Positions 1 to 5,738 of a DNA stretch of 7,330 nucleotides are shown here, one piece after another (position 1 is the stretch's first letter; each line of letters starts with the position of its first letter). The translations under genes and the position numbers were made by a program. Under the pieces are notes generated by a model that did no database searches, had not been told where the DNA came from, and was given only the letters and a program-made list of their open reading frames with translations. This DNA is from an uncultured Collinsella sp. Its GTDB lineage: Bacteria; Actinomycetota; Coriobacteriia; Coriobacteriales; Coriobacteriaceae. The stretch covers positions 1-7,330 of the forward strand of contig USCJ01000063.1 in NCBI GenBank assembly GCA_900553215.1, written 5' to 3'.

Positions 1-155
1 TAGGTGTTGGCAAACGTGAGCAAAAAGATGTAACCCGCCGACGAGAACACCGAGAGAAAGACAATCAGCGGCTGTGTGCGCGTGACACCCCAAAACCGCT
101 GCAGCGTGCGGCGCACGGTGGAGCGGCTGAGCGGACTGGTGCTTCTCTGAGACAT
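1..155 (-). CDS. N-terminus of a membrane protein, probably an ABC exporter subunit (cut by left edge)
   Basis: This is the first 51 codons plus two bases of a gene that runs off the left edge. The ATG at 155 is preceded by AAAGGA with about six bases of spacing, which fixes the start. The protein begins with a Ser/Arg-rich basic cytoplasmic stretch (residues 1-28, several Arg), then an uninterrupted hydrophobic segment at about residues 29-48, as in a first transmembrane helix with the positive end inside. The basic lead-in, RFWGVTRTQP and early helix recall the N-terminus of ABC transporters with fused membrane and ATPase domains in this group. None of the ATPase motifs fall inside the window, so that family call is a guess from memory. 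It lies 123 bases downstream of rmuC on the same strand. I see no clear promoter or terminator between them, so co-transcription is possible. Confidence 0.55.
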   Translation of the reverse strand, partial: MSQRSTSPLSRSTVRRTLQRFWGVTRTQPLIVFLSVFSSAGYIFLLTFANT

Positions 156-201
156 GGGCTTCCTTTCGCATCTGATAGGGCGAAACGCCATTGTTGCACA
201 T

Positions 202-215
202 TGAAGCGCACTTCA
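202..215. repeat. Short inverted repeat between rmuC and the left-edge gene
   Basis: TGAAG-CGCA-CTTCA is a 5-bp perfect inverted repeat with a 4-base loop. A second small one, GGCG-AAA-CGCC, lies at 179-189. Both sit just upstream of the left-edge gene on the minus strand. They could form weak leader hairpins or a protein site. Neither has a T-tract, so I do not call a terminator. Confidence 0.3.
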
Positions 216-278
216 GGCAAGCGCGATGCGAAAAGCGCCCGCGCCGTGCTTGCGCAGGCGCCCCGCCGTCAGATGCAG

Positions 279-1634
279 CTAGTCCTCGTCTTTTTGGTCT
301 GCGGGCAGGCCTGCGGACTCCAAGCCCAAAATCGCGTCGGCCTCCCGCGCGTCTTCCAGCGCGTCGATGTCCTTGAGTTTGCGCTCCATGACGTTGGTGC
401 GCGTGGTAATGATGCCCTCGACCGTTTTGCCCGCGGTCTCGATCTGCTGCTGGGCGCGGCGCAGCGCCGCCTGATAACGCGGCAGCTCGGCCTTGACGGC
501 GGAGAGCACGCGCAGCACGTCGTCGGTACGTTTTTGCAGCCTAAACGTCTGGTAGCTCATCTGCAGGCTGTTGAGAATGGCGGCCATGGTGCTGGGGCCG
601 GCAACGTTGACGTGATAGTCGCGGCCCAGGGTCTCAATAAGCCCGGGGCGACTGACGACCTCGGCATACAGGCCCTCAAACGGCACGAACATAATGCCAA
701 AGTTGGTGGTCGCGGGTACGCTCAGGTACTTTTCGCAGATGTCCTTTGCCTCGCGCTTCACCATCATATCGAGCGCCTTGCGCGCAGCGGCAACGGCCTC
801 CGCGTCGCCCGACTCCTGCGCATCGAGCAGGTGCTCGTACGCGTCGCCCGGAAACTTGGAGTCAATCGGCAACAGCACGGGGTCGCCCTCGTCCACCGGC
901 AGCTTGACGGCAAACTCAACGCGTTCCGAGGCGCCGGGCTTGGTGGCGACGTTTTCCAGATACTGGTCGGGCGTGAGGATGTCCGCCAGGATCGCGCCCA
1001 GCTGCACCTCGCCCAAAATGCCACGCGCTTTGACGTTGCCCAGCACGCGCTTAAGGTCGCCCACGCCGGTGGCGATAGACTGCATGTCGCCCAGGCCCTT
1101 GTACACGGCCTCGAGCTGGTCGCTCACCTGCTTAAACGATGCCGACAGGCGATCGTTGAGCGTACGGGAGAGCTTCTCGTCCACCGTCGCACGCATCTGA
1201 TCGAGCTGCACGTTGTTGTCTTTGCGGATGGCGCCCAACTGGGCATCGACCGTCTCGCGCACCTTGTCCAGGCGGTGCTCGATGCCTTCGCGGTTGGCGC
1301 CAAGCTGTTGGGCCGTCTCGCGGCGCAGGTCATCCATGCGGTCGCCGGCCTGCGAGAACTCACGCGCGATGGTCAGGTAGCGCTGCTGCTCTACGGCGGC
1401 GTCGGTCGTCTGCTGCTGCGCGATGGCATTTGCCGTGCGGCGGGTTTCGGCCAACGCGACGTTCAGGGTGTCGAGCGTGCTGTTGGCCTGCTCGAGCGCT
1501 GCCAGCGTTTCCGCGCTACTGTCGCCACGCTCCCGCAGCTCGGCACGCAGGCTCTTGAGCTGGAGGGCGCAAGCCACAGCAACCCCCACCGCCACCAAGG
1601 CAATCACAACAAGCACAATATCAATAGCAGACAT
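279..1634 (-). CDS. rmuC: RmuC-family DNA recombination protein
   Basis: This is a 451-residue protein, close to the usual RmuC length. Residues about 4-24 form an N-terminal membrane anchor. They are followed by a long Glu/Arg/Gln-rich coiled coil to about residue 165. The RmuC core (about 200-430) contains the GILGEVQL block at 205-212, PIDSKFPGD at 256-264 and FVPFEGLYAEV from about 316. RmuC proteins are linked to limiting inversions and rearrangements at short inverted repeats. Their core resembles a restriction-type nuclease fold, but the biochemistry is poorly defined. I chose the ATG at 1634, which gives a membrane anchor at the extreme N-terminus and has GGCGGAG just upstream. An in-frame TTG at 1667 would add 11 residues but lacks a ribosome-binding site. 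The HTH-protein gene ends 52 bases upstream with no visible terminator between, so the two may share a transcript. Confidence 0.93.
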   Translation of the reverse strand: MSAIDIVLVVIALVAVGVAVACALQLKSLRAELRERGDSSAETLAALEQANSTLDTLNVALAETRRTANAIAQQQTTDAAVEQQRYLTIAREFSQAGDRMDDLRRETAQQLGANREGIEHRLDKVRETVDAQLGAIRKDNNVQLDQMRATVDEKLSRTLNDRLSASFKQVSDQLEAVYKGLGDMQSIATGVGDLKRVLGNVKARGILGEVQLGAILADILTPDQYLENVATKPGASERVEFAVKLPVDEGDPVLLPIDSKFPGDAYEHLLDAQESGDAEAVAAARKALDMMVKREAKDICEKYLSVPATTNFGIMFVPFEGLYAEVVSRPGLIETLGRDYHVNVAGPSTMAAILNSLQMSYQTFRLQKRTDDVLRVLSAVKAELPRYQAALRRAQQQIETAGKTVEGIITTRTNVMERKLKDIDALEDAREADAILGLESAGLPADQKDED

Positions 1635-1686
1635 AAACTCCGCCCAACAAACCCAATCGAGCACCAATCAAAAACCGCGATTAATC

Positions 1687-2250
1687 TTACCCCGCCACAC
1701 ACACCGGGCGCCCGGCCCCTTCTTGGGCGCCCCTCTCCTCCGCATATTCCATAATGCGGCGCGCCGTTTTCCTGCTCACCTTTGAGTCATCGCCGGCCAA
1801 GTATGCGTATACGTTTCCTTTATTCAGGCGCAGAGCACGGCAGAGGCCATAGCGCGTTACACCCGATTCCTCCAATGCTTCCAGCGTTTTCTTTCTCATC
1901 AGGGCGTTCACCCTTCTATCGGCCGCCGGCTTTTCCTTCACCGCTCTATACGCACGCCAAACGTTGGCATAACGATTAGGGAGCTCACTTTTGGCGCATA
2001 GAGACGCCATGCTACCCGCTTGACCGTACAAGGATAAAACGTCTCGATAATCCCGTTCCATCCACGAGCCCTCGGATAAACCCAGAACGTATTCGGCTTT
2101 TCCTTGCGCCAAAGCGAGCAAAAACAGAGCCTCCGCCACGCGCGGCGCATCCGTCGTCGCCTGCTCAACCAATTTTCTAAAACTCAGCGACTGCTGTCCG
2201 GATAGCTCTCGGCAATAGCCTTTTAAGAATCCCTCAAAGGTCAGATTCAA
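1687..2250 (-). CDS. Unrecognised protein with a C-terminal helix-turn-helix-like region, TTG start
   Basis: This is a 187-residue soluble protein with no signal peptide or membrane segment. Residues about 1-110 look all-helical, with a Leu/Ala-rich stretch at 38-60. Residues about 118-170 read like a small DNA-binding helix-turn-helix: a helix after RKKTLEALEESG, a turn, a recognition-like stretch LNKGNVYAYLAG (142-153), then a basic helix with SRKTARRIMEYA. The last 17 residues look unstructured. I do not recognise the N-terminal half as a named family. The start is TTG at 2250, decided by AAAAAGGAGGTG with GGAGGT six bases upstream, one of the strongest ribosome-binding sites in the window; no in-frame ATG sits near it. 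It could be a transcription regulator or an antitoxin-like protein without a visible partner. The next gene downstream is rmuC, 52 bases away. Confidence 0.75.
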   Translation of the reverse strand: MNLTFEGFLKGYCRELSGQQSLSFRKLVEQATTDAPRVAEALFLLALAQGKAEYVLGLSEGSWMERDYRDVLSLYGQAGSMASLCAKSELPNRYANVWRAYRAVKEKPAADRRVNALMRKKTLEALEESGVTRYGLCRALRLNKGNVYAYLAGDDSKVSRKTARRIMEYAEERGAQEGAGRPVCVAG

Positions 2251-2257
2251 CCGAGCA

Positions 2258-2268
2258 CCTCCTTTTTG
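2258..2268 (-). promoter_or_regulatory. Strong Shine-Dalgarno selecting a TTG start
   Basis: Read on the minus strand, this is AAAAAGGAGGT, almost fully complementary to the 16S rRNA 3' end. GGAGGT ends at the right distance from the TTG at 2250 (6-7 bases). It is what makes the TTG the likely start. Confidence 0.7.
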
Positions 2269-2343
2269 TATTACCTGTATCCCTTATTATTATTCATCTT
2301 CAATAATACTATTCAGTCGCACGACAGGACCCACAGGATGCAA

Positions 2344-2367
2344 GGATTCCACTCGTGGCGATAATCC
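2344..2367 (-). terminator. Weak hairpin after the small membrane protein gene
   Basis: On the minus strand GGATT-(ATCG)-CCAC-GA-GTGG-AATCC folds into a broken hairpin about 35 bases after the stop at 2399. Only a short TT follows, so it is at best a weak or factor-dependent terminator. Confidence 0.25.
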
Positions 2368-2398
2368 CTACACCCTAGAAGTCCTAATGCGACAAACG

Positions 2399-2833
2399 CT
2401 AGCTCTCCCAGCCGGCGCGGATGGTTGTTATGACGTCATCTAGGCGCTGGCCCAGGGCCGCTAGATGTTGGAGCACCTCGTTGGGCGATGCACCGTTGAG
2501 GATGCACGTGAGGGCATACGACGCCAGAAAGATGGCCGCAAGCCCCAACGGGATGAGCACGATCATCGCCAACGTACGCAGGCGCTGGGCCCAGCGACGG
2601 CGACGCGCACGATGCTTGTCGAACGCGAGCTCCTGCGCATATGAATCTTGCTGTACGGAATAGGCCTCTGGCGCCGATTCACACCCGGGCACAGCTGCAG
2701 GTACAGCAGCGGGCACGACGTTTTGCACGGGCGCCTGGTTGGCAACCCCTTGCATTTGCATCTCCATGAGTCGTTGCTGCTGACGCAGCATGCGCTCAGC
2801 TTGTTGCTGCGGAGTCTCAAGAAACAGATCCAT
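2399..2833 (-). CDS. Small single-pass membrane protein, hypothetical
   Basis: This is a 144-residue protein with a clear layout. Residues 1-30 are Gln- and Met-rich (QQQAERMLRQQQRLMEMQMQ) and probably helical. Residues about 31-60 form a Pro/Ala/Val linker. Residues 74-86 carry a strongly basic patch (HRARRRRWAQRLR). A single hydrophobic helix follows at about 88-112, and the last 30 residues are amphipathic. The basic patch before the helix predicts a cytoplasmic N-terminus and an outside C-terminus. ATG at 2833 is chosen because GGAGG lies five bases upstream. That GGAGG sits within a TTG-started extension from 2845, which is therefore unlikely. No family is recognised and no function is proposed. 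It is flanked by a 440-base gene-free stretch upstream and stands as its own unit. Confidence 0.7.
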   Translation of the reverse strand: MDLFLETPQQQAERMLRQQQRLMEMQMQGVANQAPVQNVVPAAVPAAVPGCESAPEAYSVQQDSYAQELAFDKHRARRRRWAQRLRTLAMIVLIPLGLAAIFLASYALTCILNGASPNEVLQHLAALGQRLDDVITTIRAGWES

Positions 2834-3090
2834 GCTGGCCTCCAAAATCGGAGCATTCGACGCTTACGACCAGCATCCCGCACCGCCATGACCGCGACAA
2901 CGCAATCGCCGGCAATAGCCACAAAGTTTCTTTTGCTCAAAAGCTGTCGAAAAGCTCAACAACTCCCCTACCAGCACTTTCTCTGAGCTTTTTTCGCCAA
3001 CAATCTTTTGGCCTTCCACCCTTACGCCAACTGACCAAAATCTAACCAATAGCTTGACGAAAATTGTGGAGACCGGGACCCCACAAAAAC
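2834..3090. other. Gene-free stretch upstream of the small membrane protein
   Basis: I find no convincing gene on either strand. Open frames here have no ribosome-binding site, and the longest one also reads through the terminator and long hairpin next door. On the minus strand the stretch would be the promoter and leader region of the gene starting at 2833, but no clear -35/-10 pair stands out. It has an AT-rich part at 2930-3065 with a small hairpin GCCAA-N7-TTGGC near 2997-3013 and a repeated AGCTTTT near 2937-2963. It could be a long untranslated leader or a genome-wide repeated spacer. Confidence 0.4.
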
Positions 3091-3115
3091 GTGCCGCCCC
3101 AAAAAGGGGCGGCAC
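3091..3115 (-). terminator. Strong intrinsic terminator, probably of the rubrerythrin gene
   Basis: GTGCCGCCCC-AAAAA-GGGGCGGCAC is a perfect 10-bp stem with a 5-base loop. On the minus strand it is followed at once by GTTTTTG, so it ends leftward transcription from the rubrerythrin gene about 160 bases after its stop. On the plus strand a T-run (CTTTTTTA) starts five bases after the stem, so it may also work in the other direction. Confidence 0.85.
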
Positions 3116-3165
3116 ACAACCTTTTTTATCAGCTTTTCTGTATCGAGCACGCGACGACCCAACGC

Positions 3166-3255
3166 CGGAGCGCAAGGCGGGGAAATACCTTTGCCTCGCG
3201 CGACTCTGCGAAGCCGTGAGCGAGAGGGAAAGGTATTTCCCCGCCCTGCGCTCCG
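3166..3255. repeat. Long near-perfect inverted repeat (hairpin) after rubrerythrin
   Basis: The arms at 3166-3197 and 3224-3255 pair at 30 of 32 positions, with mismatches at 3175/3246 and 3193/3228. The core arm is GGCGGGGAAATACCTTT. The loop is about 26 bases and can pair a little further with a two-base bulge. It starts 20 bases after the rubrerythrin stop and lies before the terminator at 3091-3115. It has no T-tract of its own. It may be a transcript-stabilising 3' structure or a copy of a REP- or MITE-like palindromic repeat. Confidence 0.8.
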
Positions 3256-3274
3256 CAGCAGCCAGCGCCAAGCG

Positions 3275-3814
3275 CTAGTAGTTCACCACCTGCTCCTCAA
3301 AGTACGCCTTCGGGTGGTTGCACACCGGGCACACCTCAGGCGCCTCGGCACCCACATGCAGGTGCCCGCAGTTCAGGCACTTCCACACCTTTACGCCCTC
3401 ACGCTCAAACACCTCGCCCGACTCGATGCGCTCGACGAGCTTGTTGTAGCGCTCCTCGTGGGCCTTCTCGACGGCGGCGACACCACGGAACTTTGCGGCA
3501 ATCTCGGCAAAGCCCTCTTCCTCGGCGGTCTTGGCAAACTCGTCGTACATCGTGGTCCACTCGTAGTTCTCACCCGCAGCGGCATCGCGCAGATTGTCCA
3601 GGGTATCGGGGACGGCGCCATCGTGCAGATACTTAAACCACAGTTTGGCGTGCTCGGACTCGTTGCCAGCCGTCTCGGCAAAGATGTTCGAGATCTGAAC
3701 GTAGCCGTCCTTCTTTGCCTTGGAGGCATAGTAGCGATACTTGGTGTGTGCCTGGGACTCACCGGCAAAAGCGGTCTCGAGGTTCTTCTTGGTTTGGGAG
3801 TTCTCAAAATCCAT
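3275..3814 (-). CDS. rbr: Rubrerythrin
   Basis: This is a 179-residue cytoplasmic non-haem iron protein that reduces hydrogen peroxide in anaerobes, taking electrons from NADH through rubredoxin-type partners. Residues about 1-130 form the ferritin-like di-iron helical bundle. Candidate ligands are visible at E19 ([11 protein letters not shown]), E52 and H55 (NESEHAK), E82 and E85 (GENYEW), and E116 and H119 (VEKAHEERY). Residues 143-175 form the C-terminal rubredoxin-like domain, with C146-x2-C149-G and C162-P-V-C165 for the single iron. The length is slightly below the classical form of about 190 residues, and all key residues are present. ATG at 3814 is preceded by AGGGAAG; an in-frame TTG at 3832 is less likely. 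A 114-base gap separates it from the glycosylase gene, with a candidate promoter of its own. Confidence 0.97.
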   Translation of the reverse strand: MDFENSQTKKNLETAFAGESQAHTKYRYYASKAKKDGYVQISNIFAETAGNESEHAKLWFKYLHDGAVPDTLDNLRDAAAGENYEWTTMYDEFAKTAEEEGFAEIAAKFRGVAAVEKAHEERYNKLVERIESGEVFEREGVKVWKCLNCGHLHVGAEAPEVCPVCNHPKAYFEEQVVNY

Positions 3815-3885
3815 AGGTGTACTTCCCTTCAACGCATGCCGCCCGTAGGCTTCGAGCGGCCTCGTCTTTAGGATGCCCTCATGTC

Positions 3886-3923
3886 GGAAATCTAAACCTT
3901 ACAATCCTGTTCTTCAGATTTCC
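3886..3923 (-). promoter_or_regulatory. Candidate rubrerythrin promoter inside an inverted repeat
   Basis: On the minus strand, CTGAAG (3912-3917) and TAGATT (3889-3894) are separated by 17 bases, a plausible but modest -35/-10 pair. A perfect 8-bp inverted repeat, GGAAATCT-N22-AGATTTCC, has one arm over the -35 edge (3916-3923) and the other over the -10 (3886-3893). This is the geometry of an operator or of DNA looped by a dimer. The repeat may instead be coincidental or act as a loose hairpin after the glycosylase gene, although no T-tract follows. Confidence 0.4.
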
Positions 3924-3928
3924 ACGGG

Positions 3929-4828
3929 CTAAATGCTCAGCCAGCGATCGCCCTCGGCTCGGCAAAAGCCCTCACGCTCCAGGTCGGCCAGAATGCCCGC
4001 GACAAGCTCGCCCGGCCCGCGCCCAGCCGCCGCTTCCATATCGTTAACGCCCACCACGGCATCAGCAAGCGTAATCCCCGCCGGTTGGCCATCGCGCGCT
4101 GCCAGCAACATGCGCACGATATGCGCGCGCTTTTGGCGACGTGAGCCCTCAAACTTTAATTGACGGCTATAGCCCGCCGAGCGCCTGGACGGATTGGGCA
4201 ACGTCTTTTTTAGATATGCGCCGTAATCCAGCAACGCGTAATACCACGCGCGCGGCGTGTCGGCATCATCGAGCGGCACGGCAAAGGGAGCGATCTCGTC
4301 GGTCGCCGCACCGGGGACCGCCGGACAGGCCGCCTGAATCAGCGGCACCAGCTCGCGGTCGGGAACAGCCGGTACATCGGGAAAGAAGTGATGCAGAAAG
4401 ACCGTGCGCACGTTGGTCTCCAGATACACGCCTGGAAGGTCAAACGCAAACGACCGGATACCTTGCGCCGTTGCCGGGCCAATACCAGGCAGAGCGACCA
4501 AGTCACGCGTCTCACGCGGAAACTCACCGTCCCAGTCCTCCACAACGCGCTGAGCGGCCTTGTGGAGCGCCAGAGCGCGTCGATTGTAGCCCATGCCCTG
4601 CCAAGCGTCTAAAACATCGGAAGGCGCGGCCTGAGCGAGCGCCCGGACGGTCGGAAAGCGATCGAGCCACGCCGGCATGCGCGTCTCCACGCGCGGAACC
4701 TGTGTCTGCTGCAGCATGACCTCGGAGAGCCAGATGATATATGGGTCGCGCGTGCGGCGCCACGGAAGGTCGCGATAACGCAGAACCCCTTCCGAACGAA
4801 TCATCGAACGAAAGGGGTCCTGAATCAT
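3929..4828 (-). CDS. MutY-like HhH-GPD DNA glycosylase lacking the Fe-S cluster
   Basis: This is a 299-residue base-excision repair enzyme of the endonuclease III/MutY superfamily. PWRRTRDPYIIWLSEVMLQQTQV (from residue 22) is the MutY-type N-terminal block with the catalytic-type Glu at E36. GMGYNRRALALHKAAQ (78-93) and the helix-hairpin-helix LPGIGPATA (113-121) follow. Several hallmark features differ. The usual catalytic Asp position reads YLETNV, with Glu at 137. The Tyr that MutY inserts opposite 8-oxoguanine is Asn at 82. The four-cysteine Fe-S loop after the GPD domain is absent; the only cysteines are C168 and C289. The NUDIX-like 8-oxoG domain is replaced by a short region (about 230-299) that looks like a winged helix. 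Adenine-opposite-8-oxoG activity is therefore uncertain. ATG at 4828 has AAGGAG seven bases upstream, and the gene lies 21 bases after the Rrf2 regulator, probably in one transcript. Confidence 0.88.
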   Translation of the reverse strand: MIQDPFRSMIRSEGVLRYRDLPWRRTRDPYIIWLSEVMLQQTQVPRVETRMPAWLDRFPTVRALAQAAPSDVLDAWQGMGYNRRALALHKAAQRVVEDWDGEFPRETRDLVALPGIGPATAQGIRSFAFDLPGVYLETNVRTVFLHHFFPDVPAVPDRELVPLIQAACPAVPGAATDEIAPFAVPLDDADTPRAWYYALLDYGAYLKKTLPNPSRRSAGYSRQLKFEGSRRQKRAHIVRMLLAARDGQPAGITLADAVVGVNDMEAAAGRGPGELVAGILADLEREGFCRAEGDRWLSI

Positions 4829-4849
4829 GGCAATGCTCCTTATGCGGCG

Positions 4850-5335
4850 CTATTCCTCCCGGCAGGCGCACGCACAGGTGGCGTACTCGGGAAACGCATC
4901 GCGATCGGCGAACTTGGGATCGACAGCCGGGAACTGGCGATGGGCGACGATGTCGCCGAGCGAAACGGAATCGAGGTAGTCGCGCATCAACGCCTGGGCT
5001 CCGGCCCACAGGGGATGATAGCAGCACGTGCCCATGCGCGCACAGTCGCCATCGGGTGCGGTGCAATCATTCATAACCATAGGGCCCTGAACGGCCTCGA
5101 CGACCTGACGAATGGTAACGTCGTCCGGACTGACCTTGAGACGCATGCCACCGTGGACGCCACGCAGGCTCTCCACAATACCGGCCTGGACCAAACCGTG
5201 CTGAATCGAGCGGGCAAACGAATACGGAACATTGACCTCTTCGGCAGCGGTGCGAACAGAAAGCAAACGCTCCGGATCCTCGGCAAGCATCGCCAGCATA
5301 CGAAGGGCGTAATCAGTCTTCCTCGATATGTCCAT
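4850..5335 (-). CDS. Rrf2-family transcription regulator with IscR-like cysteines
   Basis: This is a 161-residue DNA-binding repressor or sensor. Residues 1-65 form the winged helix, starting with the family signature MDISRKTDYALRMLAMLA, then a recognition helix around VPYSFARSIQ (36-45) and the wing GVHGG (59-63). Residues 91-105 hold C91, C98, C104 and C105. C91-x6-C98-x5-C104 matches the spacing by which IscR- and NsrR-type members bind an Fe-S cluster. The C-terminus is unusual: after about residue 150 it ends in C154-A-C156-A-C158. ATG at 5335 starts the conserved signature exactly and has AAAGGGG four bases upstream; the upstream open extension to 5491 is rejected. The MutY-like glycosylase follows 21 bases later and rubrerythrin next, suggesting control of redox or Fe-S stress genes. 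Self-regulation is likely from dyads over its promoter. The ligand (Fe-S, NO or peroxide) is unknown. Confidence 0.92.
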   Translation of the reverse strand: MDISRKTDYALRMLAMLAEDPERLLSVRTAAEEVNVPYSFARSIQHGLVQAGIVESLRGVHGGMRLKVSPDDVTIRQVVEAVQGPMVMNDCTAPDGDCARMGTCCYHPLWAGAQALMRDYLDSVSLGDIVAHRQFPAVDPKFADRDAFPEYATCACACREE

Positions 5336-5488
5336 TTTTCCCCTTTCAAGGAATACGAACAGCTCGAACGAGCTCCGGGGCCGAGCTTGTGTCGAGACGC
5401 TAAATGACCGCAGGACATCCAAATGGTAAATCGGATATCCACTGAGTGCCGCGCTTGGAGCGAAATGCATCAGATGCGGCCTACAGTG
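5336..5488 (-). other. Long leader of the Rrf2 gene with hairpins
   Basis: If transcription starts just after the -10 at 5495-5500, the leader is about 150 bases. It can form an 8-bp hairpin (with one G-T pair) between 5433-5440 and 5413-5420, and a palindrome AGCTCG-AA-CGAGCT lies at 5361-5374. No known riboswitch is recognised. The leader contains no supported gene. Confidence 0.35.
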
Positions 5489-5492
5489 CAAT

Positions 5493-5506
5493 TTAGTATA
5501 ACCTAA
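5493..5506. promoter_or_regulatory. Partial dyad over the -10 of the Rrf2 promoter, candidate operator
   Basis: TTAGTATAACCTAA is an imperfect palindrome (TTAG...CTAA, 10 of 14 positions symmetric) covering the -10 element. Rrf2 regulators commonly repress their own gene from such a position. This assignment is inferred from location only. Confidence 0.35.
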
Positions 5507-5523
5507 CCCCCTGTCTCGTTGAA
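5495..5523 (-). promoter_or_regulatory. Sigma70-type promoter of the Rrf2-glycosylase operon
   Basis: On the minus strand, TTCAAC (5518-5523) and TATACT (5495-5500) are separated by exactly 17 bases. The -10 matches the consensus at 5 of 6 positions; the -35 is weak (3 of 6), as expected for a regulated promoter. Dyads overlap both elements. Confidence 0.6.
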
Positions 5524-5547
5524 CAGGTGTTGCGCAACAAAGCTGTT
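5522..5547. promoter_or_regulatory. Nested dyad upstream of the Rrf2 promoter, candidate operator
   Basis: A perfect 12-bp palindrome TGTTGCGCAACA (5528-5539) is flanked by a second pair of arms, AACAG (5522-5526) and CTGTT (5543-5547). Its left edge overlaps the -35. It may bind the Rrf2 protein or another regulator. It has no T-tract, so a terminator role is unlikely. The rest of 5548-5657 shows nothing I can name. Confidence 0.4.
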
Positions 5548-5657
5548 GTTTAGACAGATATGCTTATTAGATTTTACTTGCGTTCCCGAAGGGGCGGGGA
5601 TTCTGGGCGAAGATGCGCCAGGGCGATCGTTCTATCGAAACAAAGTGCATCAAACGC

Positions 5658-5685
5658 AAAAAGCCACGTCCGAAGACGTGGCTTT
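5658..5685 (-). terminator. Strong intrinsic terminator behind the tRNA fragment
   Basis: On the minus strand AAAGCCACGTC-TTCG-GACGTGGCTTT forms an 11-bp stem capped by a stable UUCG tetraloop and ends in TTTTT. It lies just after the CCA end of the tRNA fragment, so it was probably the terminator of the original tRNA gene. It should now end the two-gene island transcript arriving from the right. Confidence 0.9.
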
Positions 5686-5693
5686 AATTGCGT

Positions 5694-5738
5694 TGGCGGG
5701 AAGTACGGGGCTCGAACCCGCGATCTCTGGCGTAACAG
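5694..5738 (-). pseudogene. 3' fragment of a tRNA gene, most like tRNA-Asp; probable attachment site
   Basis: On the minus strand this reads as the anticodon loop (CTGTTAC), 3' anticodon stem GCCAG, variable bases AGATC, a complete T arm GCGGG-TTCGAGC-CCCGT, acceptor 3' strand ACTTCCC, discriminator G and CCA. The 5' side does not complete a tRNA. No GGGAAGT is present to pair with the acceptor strand, no D stem forms, and the 5' anticodon arm pairs poorly (TTAGC against GCCAG). G at the discriminator and the arm sequences suggest tRNA-Asp; the literal loop triplet is GTT, which would be Asn, so the break probably falls in the anticodon loop. A 3' tRNA fragment keeping its terminator is the usual scar left at the far end of an element integrated into a tRNA gene. 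Confidence 0.8.

Noticed and set aside
201..1754. 517-codon open frame on the plus strand opposite rmuC
   Set aside because: It is the antisense shadow of a GC-rich gene whose minus-strand product has clear RmuC motifs. It lacks a ribosome-binding site and looks like random Ala/Arg/Leu/His-rich sequence.
2864..3271. 135-codon open frame on the minus strand
   Set aside because: It runs through the long hairpin and the intrinsic terminator, has no ribosome-binding site, and its composition comes from the palindromes.
3191..3871. 226-codon open frame on the plus strand opposite rubrerythrin
   Set aside because: It is the antisense of an unambiguous rubrerythrin with all metal ligands and starts inside the hairpin.
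5336..5491. N-terminal extension of the Rrf2 gene upstream of 5335
   Set aside because: The Rrf2 signature starts exactly at the ATG at 5335, which has a ribosome-binding site. The extension would begin right next to the predicted -10 element.
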